In this document: positions 1 to 12,640 of the stretch, piece by piece
How positions within the stretch are numbered: position 1 is the first letter of the stretch
How the letters are laid out: every line of letters starts with the position of its first letter
From: Serilophus lunatus
Taxonomy: Eukaryota; Chordata; Aves; Passeriformes; Eurylaimidae
DNA: 64,000 bases
Reading direction: 5' to 3'
NCBI GenBank assembly: GCA_013399895.1
Contig: VXBA01001027.1
Coordinates: 1,754,374-1,818,373 of the forward strand
Position numbers and translations under genes: made by a program
The notes under the pieces: generated by a model
Database searches by the model: none
Told to the model about the DNA's origin: nothing
Seen by the model: only the letters and a program-made list of their open reading frames with translations

Positions 1-3000
1 GAAAGGTTAACCTTCAGTGATTTTAGCAAAATGTTAGATTGTTAGTATTAAAGGACAGCAAATAAATTTTATGTATATATTATGTTCTATTGTGATAGTA
101 GAATCTAGATACATTAAATAACATTTCTTTTTCTGAATCTCAACATCTGGAATCAAGTTCAATATACAAATTAAAAAATATGCACTTGTAGCTCACAAGA
201 TTTCAGAAGAGCCCTGAAGACTTGAGCAGAACTTAAAAAGTCATAAAGGAAAGCAGTATTTGCTCAGAAGATCAAAGGCATCCAGTTCATCTGGGATTTG
301 TCACCTCTACATTTTTGTACTGCCCTCTTTTCTCCCTCCTTCAGTAACCCCATTTTTTCTTCTTCAACAATACCTCAATTTCCACTCTATTCCAATTTGT
401 TAAATCTGTCTCATATCCACTGCCTGCTGTACACTTGGCTATCATTTCCCCCTGCATTTGGCCTACACAACACTTCAGATGCCCAAAGCAGAAACTTTCT
501 TGGTGCATTCATTCCTCTTTGTTCCCAGGACTGTCAAGTGCATTTCACATCCAGCAGAGCTCTTGTGTACCATGTATGACAAAGCCCAAAACTCAACCAC
601 GCTTTCAGCTTCCTGATCTCCACAAGTGCCAAGAAAGACAAAGCCTAAAATGGCTTAATTTTTTTTCAAACTTAAAATTCCTAGTGTGTAGGAATTTCCT
701 TTGACTTACAAATTTCTTAGAAAACTACTTTCCAATAAAGCTATTTATATAAATCCATAGATATGTACATAAACATATCCCCAGCCATGCTCCAAAACTC
801 TATCCTCACATGCTGCTGAAAAACAAGAGCAACTCACTTTACAAGACCTAAAATAGCTCAAGCCGCCTGGGAGAAGGAAACCACAGCATTTAACACTTTT
901 TCTGTTTTTCCCTTTTGCACTTCATTTGGCCCTTTCTGACTGTGCCTGCTGCAGCCCAGGGTGCTCCACTATCCCCAGGATTAGCAGAGATCTCTCCCAA
1001 TTGCTCACACCTGCAATGCAGACAACTCTGTTCCGCTCTGTGCAATCGGCCGTACCTCCCGTAAGGCCATCAGCTCCCAAGCTGACAGGCAAACAGAGAC
1101 CCACCTGATGGGTCAGGCCAGACACCTGCAAAGGGGATGGAGCAGGAAGAAGAAGGAAGAGGGAGGAAGGGAAGAGGTGGAATTACACAATTAAAAGACC
1201 AGGTTGATGTTTTCGAGGGGAGGAGTATTAGCTACTACCCATAGGTACGTAACAAACACCTGACTGCAAAACCAGCACTCCCAGTGAAGTTGTTTGCTTG
1301 TTTAATATCCAGTGGAGTAGGTCCCATTGATAGAAATCACTCTACTGGTTTCAAAACAAGAGGTCAGATCTAACAGCTACTGCTTAGGGAATCTAAATTT
1401 AACTTGCCACAAAATCTGCATTACCAAAACACATAGAAAGACTGCTGAGATACTACACTATTGCTTTGTCATAGATGAACCCTGAATAAATTAAGCCAGT
1501 TGGGTTTCCTTTGTTTCAATTATGTTTGTGAAATGAGAACAGAAATCCTGTCATTCTCCTCTGGCTTCATTATGCCTCTGCCAGACAATTGGTTGTTACT
1601 GAACATGGTGAGCACCCTAAAATATCCATAAATAAATATGATCAGTAGGGTGCATTTATGCTTTGGTGATGACTTTAAACAGAAGACCACATAAAGCTCA
1701 AACTGTGTGTGATTGCTGCTGTCTCTAGCTACGTATACGTGTAGTAGCAGTGTTCCTGAGAGAGTAGTCCCAACTCTTACACAAATGTCACTGCACAGGG
1801 CCCAGCACTGATTCATCATTTAAGAACAAAACTGCATTAAAAAACCCCACGTAGCAGAGAACGTATTTGCCAGAAGCAGCTGTTTGCCCCCACCTATTTC
1901 CTGTCTTAAAATTAATTTCAGATTAATTCCCTGTAGGAAGGGGTTCTTATCTGATTATTAATATTATTTTAAATCTTGTTCTGGAAACTGAAAAAACCCT
2001 CAAACCTCACCTGATGTTATTTATTTCTGGGCCATGCATTCATCAAAAATAAGGACATGACCTCAAAACAGTTTTAGCTCTAACTTAAGAACTGAGGTTT
2101 AAAGGCAGCATTTAGAAAGGGATGGCAGTAACCTGTGCCTCTTCAGGCAGCACTGAGCCCTGAGATCAATTCTTCTCTAATGTTGCTCCTTGTTTCTAAC
2201 TACTGCGGAAAGTACAGAAGCACGATGTTGATACAGGGAAGAGAAGAGAAGACTTCATCTCCTTGCTTCATAAAGGGACAGACTACAAAAAACACAGTGA
2301 CCTTGAGCTACTGTAAGGCAGATCATGGGCACTTTTACAGGTCACTGTGTACTTCATGACTAAACAGCCTTATTTTGCACCAGCCACAGCCTTTACTTTT
2401 GTAGGAACATCAGCACAGCCAGAGCACCCACAATCTTTACCAGAATCACCTCAACATTTATCTTTTAGAGAGGCAGATGGGATGTGTAAAGGTGAGGAAA
2501 ACGTACAGGCCACTGTGAAGATCTATGTATAACCAGCGTCCACCCAAGACCTCCCCCAGGTGGAATACCACATAAGGTACTGAGGAAGTTCCTTATGTTA
2601 ACAGAGAAAGTCAAACATATCAAACACCAGGGTTCCTTTGGACACATTGCATCATACAGCCCTCACTAACATGTCAGACTCCTTCCCCTCTTATCAGGAG
2701 CATTGCATAACCAGTGATGCCAGATTGGCATGGCTCCCATCCAAGTACTGATTTATTAACACTTCCCCACTTCTGAGCCAGGATAAAGTTCCTCCCAGCT
2801 TTTCCTGTGCTTAGCAATTCTTTCTGTGACCAGTAAGAAGCAGAAATTGTCAAACCACCTGGATGTATTTGTTTCCCAATTACGTGTAAAATCTCTGAAT
2901 ATACAACAGTAATTGCAGTTGTTGCTAAGTCTTGGATATTATTTTGCAGCTAAAATTAAAATAAGAAATAATTAACATCTTTCCACTTTGTAACAGAGTA

Positions 3001-3405
3001 TTTTATCAGTTGAGTAGAATACAGAACATAATTATATGGCTATATCCAGAGATTACACACTGCTTCAAATGTCGAATCATGTTGTGTTAGCCACGAAGTT
3101 ATCCTGAAATTGTTCAGCGACAAACAAGAAAGAATTTGGTTTCTCTCTGTGTGGTCTCTCTGCTGGGTGCAGGTTTTCCAGCTGTTATCCCCCTGACCTG
3201 CATACCTGCCGTGGACTTCTTCAAGCTTATCAATCAAGCTAGAGACCTGACATCTGACAGCTAACAGGAAGCGAGCAGTAGCCCTCTGCTATCTAGTACC
3301 TTTCTACTTATCCCCATGATGTAGGAAATGAACCAACACCTTGCAAAAGAATAATGAATGAAGCTGATGCGTCAAGGTCAAACAGGCCTGACAGGTCCTT
3401 TAAAA
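1..3405. other. Intergenic or intronic DNA, no gene seen
   Basis: AT-rich sequence with stops in all frames. The only structured part is 922-1180. There a purine-rich stretch (about 1131-1180) reads on the - strand as a long pyrimidine tract ending in TGCAG, like a splice acceptor, and runs into a short open frame with several CpGs. No protein family is recognised, and no repeat element stands out elsewhere in the segment. Confidence 0.7.
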
Positions 3406-3424
3406 ACACACACACACACACACA
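3406..3424. repeat. (AC)n microsatellite, about 9.5 units
   Basis: An uninterrupted AC dinucleotide run preceded by A5. Short dinucleotide tracts of this kind are ordinary in vertebrate DNA and are often length-polymorphic. Confidence 0.95.
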
Positions 3425-6420
3425 AAACTTCTTATTTACTCTTAAAGTCACTCCAATACAATCAACATCCACTTAAAAAATTATTAACATAGACTGGAAA
3501 TTTCCTGTTCTTTTTCTGGTTTGAGAACCAGGAAAAGGTAGTGAATTTCATGAAGACAGGCCCACAGAAGATTACATCAGGTGGTTGTGCCTTTGAAAAA
3601 TCATTTCTAAAGGGCACATAGCATCCCTTGGTAAATATTGATTTTTATTTGGGCAACATAATATTTTAAAGGAAAAAAGGACAAAAAGCAATAGTTTTAC
3701 ATGTTCTTCTGCTTTACAATTCTTAACCCATTCACATAAGAGGAAAATAGACATAAAATGTTGTTAGGTGACTGGAAGGACAGAAAAGAGCAATCACAGT
3801 AACTATGCATAAGACATTTCAACCTAAACTGCAGAAGCACCAGTCCATACATTTTCATACGATCTCTCTCTGGAGAATCAGGAATTTTTCTTGTTTTAAA
3901 ATTTACATGTAGGTTTGGGGTCTTTTGACTTTCTGAATAGCCAAATAGCTGTAAAACAGTCCCAGCCTCAATTTTAGTCTATTTAGTGCTGCCACATTTT
4001 GAAAATGCTCTTTTCTGATCTATTGGTATTTTCAGTTTTCCAAATCAGTGGAATACAGCATATAAGGAATAGTTCTTCTTTCATGGTTGCCAGTCTTAGA
4101 AGAGACACAAAGGTATAACAAGATCAACATTAGCTTCAATCAAAGATGTCCCGAGTAGTAATAACAGAAATCAAAGAAGTTAACTTTCTTTTAAGCTAAT
4201 AAAAAAGGAAATTGAGAGGGAAATTCAGGACTGGGTATGCTGGGTTTTAAACCATTATATACAACTGTATCTATATCCCTTGGGGGGAAAAAAACCCCTG
4301 CACCATGTTTGGAGCTTATCTTTTTCTTTTACCTGTATCCTCCCTTTTAGTGCAGCTGTTTGCCACCATGTCTCTAAATCTGAGGAGACTATGTGTTTTA
4401 TCGGAATGCTTTATCCAATTTTAACAGAAATTTACAATAACTGCCAGATATTTATAAAAAAAGAACAGAGAGGGAAAAGATTAAGAGGCTTAATTACACC
4501 ACACCTACACAACATGAGGTGCTTAAGCAGTGACAGCAAAGAGATTTCTTTTCTCAGAAAAGATCAGATATGAGAAAGTACTGAAGCATTAACGGGGCCC
4601 ACCTGTGTGTTAGTCTTAGACCACACTAATGTAAGTTTGCTTTTTTATTATTAGTTAGTTTGCAAAGAATAAGGAATGGTGAAAATACAAGGGCTAACTC
4701 TAACTACCCTTTCACAACTTTCTAGCATAAAAATTCATTAGCATTCCACAAATAATGAACCTTTTAAGCCAAATTGAATGCATTGATTCAGTTGGGCCTT
4801 CTGAGATTTCTGGCTCCTCCTCTCTTCATCCAACACTTCAAAGGAATGCCTCTCTCTTCTGTTAGAAGTCTGTGTCTTGTAAAAATTCACCACACCCTCG
4901 GAATTTCCCTCTTGGAATACACTATTCAGACTTATGATTCAGGCATCTTATTTTTAGAGAAAACATTTCCAGTACAACACAACTGGAACATGATTGATCA
5001 AAGAAAGAAGAGGAGGGTGTGTTTTGGCAATCATAGGTTCTCTTACTCCATAAATCACAAAAAGTCACACAAAAGAGTTCTTCCGCAATCCAGAAGCTGC
5101 ATAGGAGACTGGTAACTCCTCTCTAGCCCAGCAAGATACAAGTCTGCGGTGAGGAAACACAAAAGTAAAAAGACAAGAACTGGGGTCAGAATATAACTGT
5201 AACACTAGGCAAACAAAGAGGGCAGCTGGGCACTCAACAGCAAGTATTGGAGAAGTTTTGGTACAATCTTCTAAGAATAGAAGTAGGCAAAACAAAAATT
5301 GACTGAAAGGTGGAATGAGATAGACTTTGAGATGGGGATGGACTACAAAATTCTATTTATATCCAAATGCTGCTTGAGACAGCAACAACAGACTTGATGA
5401 ACTATGCTAAGAATAAACAGTGCTCCCATTACTTGAATGTCTTCACATTGAGGGCGTAAGGGAAGACACTGACACGTTTTCCATTCACATGAAACTCAAA
5501 CAAGGGTCTCAAATAAGGTAAATTAAACAATCTAGACCTAAAGAAATTAAAAAAAAAAAAAGAGAAAATTTTAAAAAAGTAGGAAGCATCTTGGGGAGTT
5601 TTCTGAACTAGCATTTTCTTATTTTATTTCCACACAGATTAACCCTCTTGAATCACTGTTAAGGAAACACAAAAAGAAAATAAATTCATAGATGCTGTTT
5701 CCTTTCCTATTTTTAAGCAGAAACTTGATGGCTTGTTTTAGTCAAGTCTTAAAATAAGCATTAAGGTACAGTTTCATATTAAAAAAACACATAGCACTTG
5801 TTTTTACTTCTCTTGTGGTTTTACAAAACAAATAGACTGGAGAGATAAAGGAATGTGAAGTCATCACAAGTAGGTTGTTTTTCTTCCTACTGTTTTACAC
5901 AGACCTCTTAGAGTCCAGAGGTATAATACCAGTGTTCTTCAGTAACTTCAACTGGCACAAGTACTAAAATATGAGCTGACCCAGGCAAGCCAAGTCCTCA
6001 AGGCTCCCAGACACCACAATAATCAACAAAGCACCTGACAGAATTAAAAGGTACCAAAGCAAGAGGAAATAATAAACTGGGAATCAGAGCTATTGAAGTA
6101 GGGATGGACATTAAACATGGATTTCTGTTCAGTGCAGAAACAAGAGTAGCACTCCTGTGCAAAGTAGTATCTTCTGGAAACAGTCCTTAAATGGGCAACA
6201 CTCACTAAGTGGTACAATTAGACGTTTCCTAACCAGAGCCAGAGGTGATAGCAAATCTTACATTGAAACCATCTTTGCAGATTGTGCTCATACAGATAGG
6301 CAATGTTAATTTTTAATGGCCTATTAAGACACCATAACAAAATGAAGGATTTAATTTAGAAATTTCTACATATAGATCTCAGAATTTTTGCAGAAACAGG
6401 GGAGTAAAATTAAATATTCC
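3425..6420. other. Non-coding AT-rich DNA
   Basis: No exon, RNA gene or dispersed repeat recognised. A 13-base A run lies at about 5549-5561. The open frames (113 codons at 4774-5115 + is the longest) have no recognisable domain and fit chance. Confidence 0.7.
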
Positions 6421-6445
6421 TTTTTTATTATTATTATTTTTTTTT
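6421..6445. repeat. T-rich / (ATT)n simple repeat
   Basis: A T6 run, about three and a half ATT units, then a T9 run. Low-complexity tract with no further signal. Confidence 0.9.
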
Positions 6446-9400
6446 AATAGGGGGATATTTAAACAGAAAAAAAATGGAGACTGAAAATGGAATTGGCCTT
6501 TCTTGACAGCCACAAGCATTAAATCCACTGGAATACACTTTTTTCCTTTGTTAATAGACAAACAATACAAGCAAGCTTATATATCAAAATGAATGTGAGT
6601 CAGATATGGCTGGAACATACTGAACAGGAACTTGAATATTAGTTAACAAATAGGTTCATCACATACTATATGAACATTATTCAACAGATGCTAATATGAA
6701 CTGAACAGTGAGGATATTTGATGCCATATGTGTAAGGATTTGGTGGACTCACTCCCAATTCCTACTCTGCTGCTACAATCAGAACGGCCAATCTAATCTA
6801 AAACCTCTCACTGATGTTTTCTCTCAGGCATTTTAGAAGACAATTGATGGTCTCTGATCTGCTGATAAAAATAACCTAATAAAATAAGAATTTGCAGGAC
6901 CATTAGGTATGAAATTTGCAAGCAGATAATCTTGCAGGGATCTGCAAGGACAGAGTGAAATCTGCTGCCTTCTCAATGCTGCATCTTCATATTCAGAGAA
7001 AAATGAGCCCAATTCAGCTCAATTCTGAAGCTGTCAGACGAGAATTTTTTTCCCTGAGAAAGAGTGAGGCATTTCCCTATCCAGTCTGATCCTGGCTAAA
7101 GGTATGAAAAGAACCAAAAGCTGCCTAGAACAACCGCTTTCTCTTACGATTTTGGTTAAAGCCTTAGATTCCAGCTCTAACAAGGATATGCTCTGCCATG
7201 TACCATCAGATTTTGCAACACTTATCCCTATGTGCCTCTACCATGTTCTCATCACGAGAGCTGAACATCTGTACTTTTTAAAGTGCTGTCTATTTGTCAA
7301 TCAAGGCTGCATTCATCATCATGACTACATAAGCACAGCACACATCAAGCCCTTGTATACACCATACCCTCCTGCTAACTTGGTGCTTTTTGCACAGAAA
7401 ACACTAAGAAAATAAGGACTGTTTGCAGTATCATAGGAAGGGCTTGGGTATCAGACTTCAACTCCTTTACACTGATTTAGAGAATAAAGATTTGTGCAGT
7501 GCCACCTCATTTTATTTCCTCAGATAAAAGGAAAAGGCTTCCATCTACAGTTTGTTGAACACAATTTTACCTTTAGGTTTTCCACATTAGAAATAAGCTT
7601 GTATTACCTTCAATTGTTTTTAAAGGATCACATTTTTGTCATCAAGGATAAAGTCATCAAACAAAGAATGCTCTGAACAATTATTTTAAAATAGCTATGC
7701 TTCTGAATCACACTATGTAGAAGAGAGATACCACACCACATGCACACACACCAGAATGGAAATGAAAAGGGAAAAATAAGGAAAAAAAATTTTAAAAAGA
7801 CAACTTTTCTTTCCCAGTGCAAACTGCACACACTGCTAGGAGTACTTTGATAAAAACCATTGGTTGCATCACTCTTACTTGAGTTCAGATTCACTCTAAC
7901 TTCCAATCACGTCACCTGTACACTTCCAAAACAGATTCAAAGGTTTGAAAAAGCAGCTTGATAGCATAGAGGAACATTTTTCCCAGACTTTAACTAAACC
8001 TCATCCACTCTCATCACTCTGGGCAGACAGTTCAAGCAATATTAGGAGGTAATGGCATAGATCAGTCAACAGCCTTTGTCCACTTGCCTCTGAGACTTAC
8101 AGTAAAATGGGCACAAGAAAACATTGTACTGGATTAAAGGCAGGTCTTTTTCCCCAGTTGCTTGCTGCTTACCAGCTGTTGTGTTCAATGGCAGGGACAG
8201 AAGCTCTAGTGGTATCTACAGGGGAAATCTAGCCTGACACTGGCGTTTTCTTTTTTTTCCTTCTCTCTAGGCTTGAAACAGATTACTCTTTGTTTTACAA
8301 GTGAAACTTTACCAAAAACTATTCTATCTTGTCATCTACCATTAAGTCATTAATCATGTGTGCAGAGCACTTTACTAGCTATGAATTTTTAGGATTCTGC
8401 ATTTACAAGAACACCAGCACTGTAACTTTTCAGATTGACAAACATTTTTCTGAACCCTTTCATCTTATTTAGAGCAACTCATGAAAAGACTTGGAGTAGC
8501 TGCTTAAACAAACAGTACAGGGAACAGACAAATTTTATTAACGTTTGACTGTAAATCACTGGCAGCAGCCCAAATGCTGATAAAAACAGATACTACACTG
8601 TCAAAGAAAAACTGTACCTGTTACAAGTATGTCAGAACAGTTGTAAGAAAGCTCCAAATGTACCTTGCGAGTGACAGAATTACAGCTGCAAAGTACAGTG
8701 AGATTGGATACAAATCAAGGGACACTAAATATCAAAACAACAACAGAATTAGAGTCAAAAATAGAAATTGTTTTCTTCCAGAACATACTACATCAACACC
8801 ATCTTTAGGAGGGGAGTCATCACTCAAGTTTTGACAGCACAGGCTGTAAATGGATTCTGTTTCTACAACAGCACATTTTATCTTCACTTTCTGACCTAAT
8901 TCAAAAGCATTGAAAAGTACAATGTTGAGACTGGTGATGGAAGTTTTAAGCCAAGTCTTATAATTTTAATCCTGCTGTAGTTTAATAGGACTATTACAAA
9001 CATTAAAACAATATCAGCTCCACTTCCTAAACAAAATATATAAAATTTTTATTAAGTTTTTAGAAGTTTTAATTCAAGTTCCTGATCCACAGTTTGCGGT
9101 TGAGTAATCCTCATGGACTGAGCCAAAACCTAAAGAGCTGTAAAATTCTGAAACCATTTATGAAAATTTGTATATGAACTGCCACAGAGATAACAATTTT
9201 TATTGTTTTCTTTTCACTTTATTTTTATAAGAAACAAGTTTTTATGCTTTTAGGATTTACAGATACCTAAACTCCAAAGTTTTCTGAGCAGGTGGCCCGA
9301 GTTAGCTTTCTGATGGAAGGGGTAGAAGTAGGGCATAAATATGCCCATATGCCACAGCCCCAGAAAGTTTAAGCAAGGAAACCTCATCCTCTCCATCTCC

Positions 9401-10043
9401 CATCCATTCTCATTCCTGTCTCCTTGTCACAGTTTGCCCCTTTGTTTGCTGGGATATGCAGCAGCATGGTGAGTGGAAATTTAATCTATCTTCCCCATCA
9501 AGGCCTGTGCCATGTGCCTGGGAGTCGTTTCAGCCTTTCTCCCAGTCTGCACACCAGTTCTTCTCCAAGGAACAGCACCCTACTGGGGCCTCTCTGGGAA
9601 AGGTCTGTAATTCCTGAGCATTTGCCTTTGTTTAGAGTGGAAACAAGTGATTAACTCTCTTACTGTTAATGGAAGTTAAGGGCAGTGGTTAAACTTGCCA
9701 CTTTCAGCAAAGTTTCACACACCTGAGAAACCACCTTTTACAGAAGGAAACAGGAAAACATGCCAGTGTTAAAGAAGCAGTTGGATTTGATCTAACAGCC
9801 CTCTTTGTAAGGTTAACTGCATTGGAGTTTGTGGAGGCAGGGTTGAAGTCACAAAAACACTCGCAAAGGTGGTTATTCACCTAGGTTTTCCATTAGGAGA
9901 CTTTCTGCAAAAAATCAACTCCTTAGAAGCCTACAGCACAGCCGTATAAAGACCACACATTTTATGTCCCAGGATATCATTGAACAAATATCCTCACATG
10001 ACCTTTAAAAATGGCCCTTGGAAATGAGTAGATGCATTAACAA
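6446..10043. other. Non-coding DNA; one acceptor-like pyrimidine tract
   Basis: No gene recognised. A strong pyrimidine run at 8245-8270 ends in TCTCTCTAG, which resembles a + strand 3' splice site. The sequence after it has no protein-like frame that I recognise and no clear paired GTRAGT donor, so no exon is called. The open frames of 60-103 codons look like chance. Confidence 0.65.
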
Positions 10044-10081
10044 CTTGTGAGACATCTTTATTCTTGTGAGATATCTTTACA
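10044..10081. repeat. Two-copy 19-bp tandem duplication
   Basis: Two adjacent copies of a 19-bp unit beginning CTTGTGAGA (10044-10062 and 10063-10081) agree at 17 of 19 positions. This is a small local duplication, probably replication slippage. Confidence 0.8.
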
Positions 10082-10273
10082 TTCCCATATAGTTCCATCA
10101 CAATTTAGGACAGGACAATGCTGGAGTTACAGACAAACAAACACATCCCAAAGGATGAAGATTTATTCTAGGAGAGTCTGGACATGCCTTTTAAGATTCC
10201 CTTTTTTAGCTGTCAATTGTGACCACATCAGGACATCCAAGCAGTTGCTGACACACCTCAGATGATCTTGCAA

Positions 10274-10312
10274 TTAAGATTCAATATCTCAGATGAAGAC
10301 ATTGAATCTTGA
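10274..10312. repeat. Inverted repeat with 10-bp perfect arms
   Basis: AAGATTCAAT at 10276-10285 is the exact reverse complement of ATTGAATCTT at 10301-10310. The loop is 15 nt. The arms extend to about 14 bp with two mismatches. It could form a cruciform or RNA hairpin but is too short for a typical microRNA precursor. Confidence 0.75.
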
Positions 10313-10782
10313 GACTGAATCTCGTTCTCCTGTTAACAGATAAACATATATGATACATACATATGGTATAGGACAGTGTTCAGCTGACAGAAGAGCTGGT
10401 CTTACTTTGGATACCATAATACTGCTTAGAAATTGGATGAACTAATTCCACTACATCCACTTGGAAGCAAAACAAAGACAAAGATTCTTAGGAATTTGCA
10501 GATGTAAAAAGGTGGGTTGTAGTTGCATAGACAATTTGCATGCCAAGTTACCACAACTGCATGTGAGGAAGGGAAACAGTCTGTCAGCTATGGATTTGCA
10601 TATGTAGTGAGCAGGGTTAAATAGAAAGACACATGTATGTTTTACCCACAAGTGATTTTGCATGTGTACACATACACGGTGTAGAAAATTAGGTCTTAGA
10701 AGTGTCCAGGAAAACTAACACGTAAACCAAGAGCTCCACGACACTAAGAGAGCCTGGGCAAAAGGCCAAGATCTCCTGCGCT
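10313..10782. other. Non-coding DNA, nothing recognised
   Basis: Unremarkable AT-rich sequence between the hairpin and the MIR-like relic. No motif cluster, repeat or coding signal seen. Confidence 0.65.
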
Positions 10783-10966
10783 GTAATCTCATCTGTGCAA
10801 CTGAATCACTGTGGTTTTAGGCAAGTAATTAAACTTTCCACTGTCTTGGTTTTCTACTTGTGTTAGATACAGCCTAGTATTTTCCCCTTTATATATGAGA
10901 AGGGTAAATAAAGATAAATGCTAATACTTTACTGCCTGACCTTTGCATTTTAAAGCACCAACAGTA
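10783..10966 (+). mobile_element. Decayed MIR / CORE-SINE-like relic
   Basis: The order of words matches the core of tRNA-derived CORE-SINEs (MIR type). TGTGGTTTTAGGCAAGTAATTAAAC (10810-10834) corresponds to the family's GTGACCTTGGGCAAGTCACTTAACC. It is followed by CTTGGTTTTC in the place of CTCAGTTTCC, then a GATAAATGCTAATACTT stretch in the place of the GATAATAATAGTACCT segment, and a TTTTAAAGCA near the 3' side. Divergence is high and no target-site duplication or tail remains. The comparison rests on memory of the consensus, so boundaries are approximate. Confidence 0.55.
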
Positions 10967-12169
10967 ATTTCATTACGTTACTTGACTTGATTTCTTCTCT
11001 CATCCCACAGATATACAATGACAATTGCAGAGGTTAGTACAGATTTATGAAACAAAGTGTGCGCATTTTACAAAATCAACTGAAATTAGTGATTTCAGTG
11101 ACTTTAAGATCACATATCATACCAGAAATTAGTGTCTGAGGGCAGTTTTCCTGTTGCATTAGTTTGATATGATTGAGATTTTCCTATTTTATGCAGTTGC
11201 AGATTTGTGTAAACATCTAGTAATGACAAAAAAGGGAGTTGTAATCTGCTACATACACAGTGAGCTCGATTACTTGATTATTTTACATCACTTTCCTTAA
11301 ACATGAAACAATTGATGCAACAGCTTTAGATCCTTTTATGATTTACCCCACAAAATGTTACAAATAAGCTGTAAAGCAACCATAAATAGAAGCTCAGGTT
11401 CAGAGAGTGGAACTCTTCTCTGAAATATAATTTTGTTTCTTTGGCCCTTGTAAAACAAAATTCCATAGACACATTTAATTCCATTTGACCAATGTTGATT
11501 AAAACCAACCAGTATAAAAAGGAAAAACAGACCTACAGCAGGTAAAACAGCTCAACTCGTATCCTGTTCTACAGTGACTTATACTCAAGGATTAGTATGT
11601 AATTTACAGCTCTTACTACAACTCTGGCCACCTCTTTTTTAACCTGTGATGCATAATGGGCTGCAAACTCCACAGAAGTGACTTAGCCAATCTCTTCGGG
11701 GAAGTCCTGTCTGAAAGACTGGATGAGATGGCCACAGCTGAAAGGTCACAGGAGGTGAGAACTCGTGGCAGATAGAACAGAGTTATGGAACTGTAAACCC
11801 TAAGGCCTCCTTACAATCTCTTCGCCTGTGAACTGACTTGGAATCTCTGTCCTTGAATCTGACCCAAATAAAAGTCTCCTCTACTGAGAAAGTGAGGAAT
11901 ATGATGTGAATTACCACCATAAATTAAAGGGAAATGTTCCTATTTAAAGTTTATGGCATCCATTATTTCCATAGAGTATGACTGTTCCCAGCAAATACCT
12001 GCAAGAATGCCAGCCCTTTTGTATTGCCTGCAACTAGCTTATCTCCAATTATATAAACAGGTACATGATGACAATCTTTGGTAATAGAGGTATTATGAGG
12101 AAAATAAGGGTTGCTTTACTTTGAGCATAGGTCTTAGTAGAAAAGAGATTAAAGCTTTATGTGGATATA
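10967..12169. other. Non-coding AT-rich DNA
   Basis: No gene or repeat recognised. Open frames are at most 60 codons. Simple tracts are absent. Confidence 0.65.
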
Positions 12170-12640
12170 CAAAATAATAGATAGCCTAATTCTATTGTCA
12201 GCCTTTCCTAAATTATTTTATTAGATGGAACATATTAATTATAATGAAAGAGAACCCCCGACTCTGTTGGCTTCTAATGAAAATTCCTTTGTATGATCGC
12301 GGCAGGATTTCCCACCATTTTCTCTTTCTGATGAAATTAACTCCCTATGGTTGGTCACCAGGATAAGCTCATTTTAGCCAATCAGCTTGGGAGCTGCCAT
12401 TTACCTCATAAAGAGAGAAAAAGGTATCTGCTGTCATAGCAACGAGTGGCTTTGCTCTGATCATCTTTGGATCCTTTAGCATAATGAAAAACACCGGCTT
12501 GCTTTTTAGATGATTAATCTTTTCCCCTGTGAACCTACTTGAATACATTAGCAAAACAAGTATGAAAAATTTGTTTATCCCAAGATAATCATTAGAAAAT
12601 TACCTGCAAGAGTAATTCTCATTAGGGCAGAGTTTGTGAA
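12170..12640. promoter_or_regulatory. Candidate conserved non-coding (enhancer-like) block
   Basis: An AT-rich, complex (non-repetitive) block dense in developmental transcription-factor cores. TTAATTATAATG lies at 12235-12246, GCCAATCA (CCAAT box) at 12377-12384, and ATAGCAACG, like an RFX X-box half, near 12435. A perfect PBX-HOX type TGATTAAT lies at 12511-12518, a forkhead-like TTGTTTAT at 12571-12578 and AATCATTA just after. Such clusters are typical of vertebrate conserved non-coding elements, but motif density alone in AT-rich DNA is weak evidence. No alignment was possible. Confidence 0.3.

Noticed and set aside
8245..8340. Exon after the strong acceptor-like tract at 8245-8270
   Set aside because: No protein-like frame I recognise and no good GTRAGT donor follows; AG after a pyrimidine run is common by chance.
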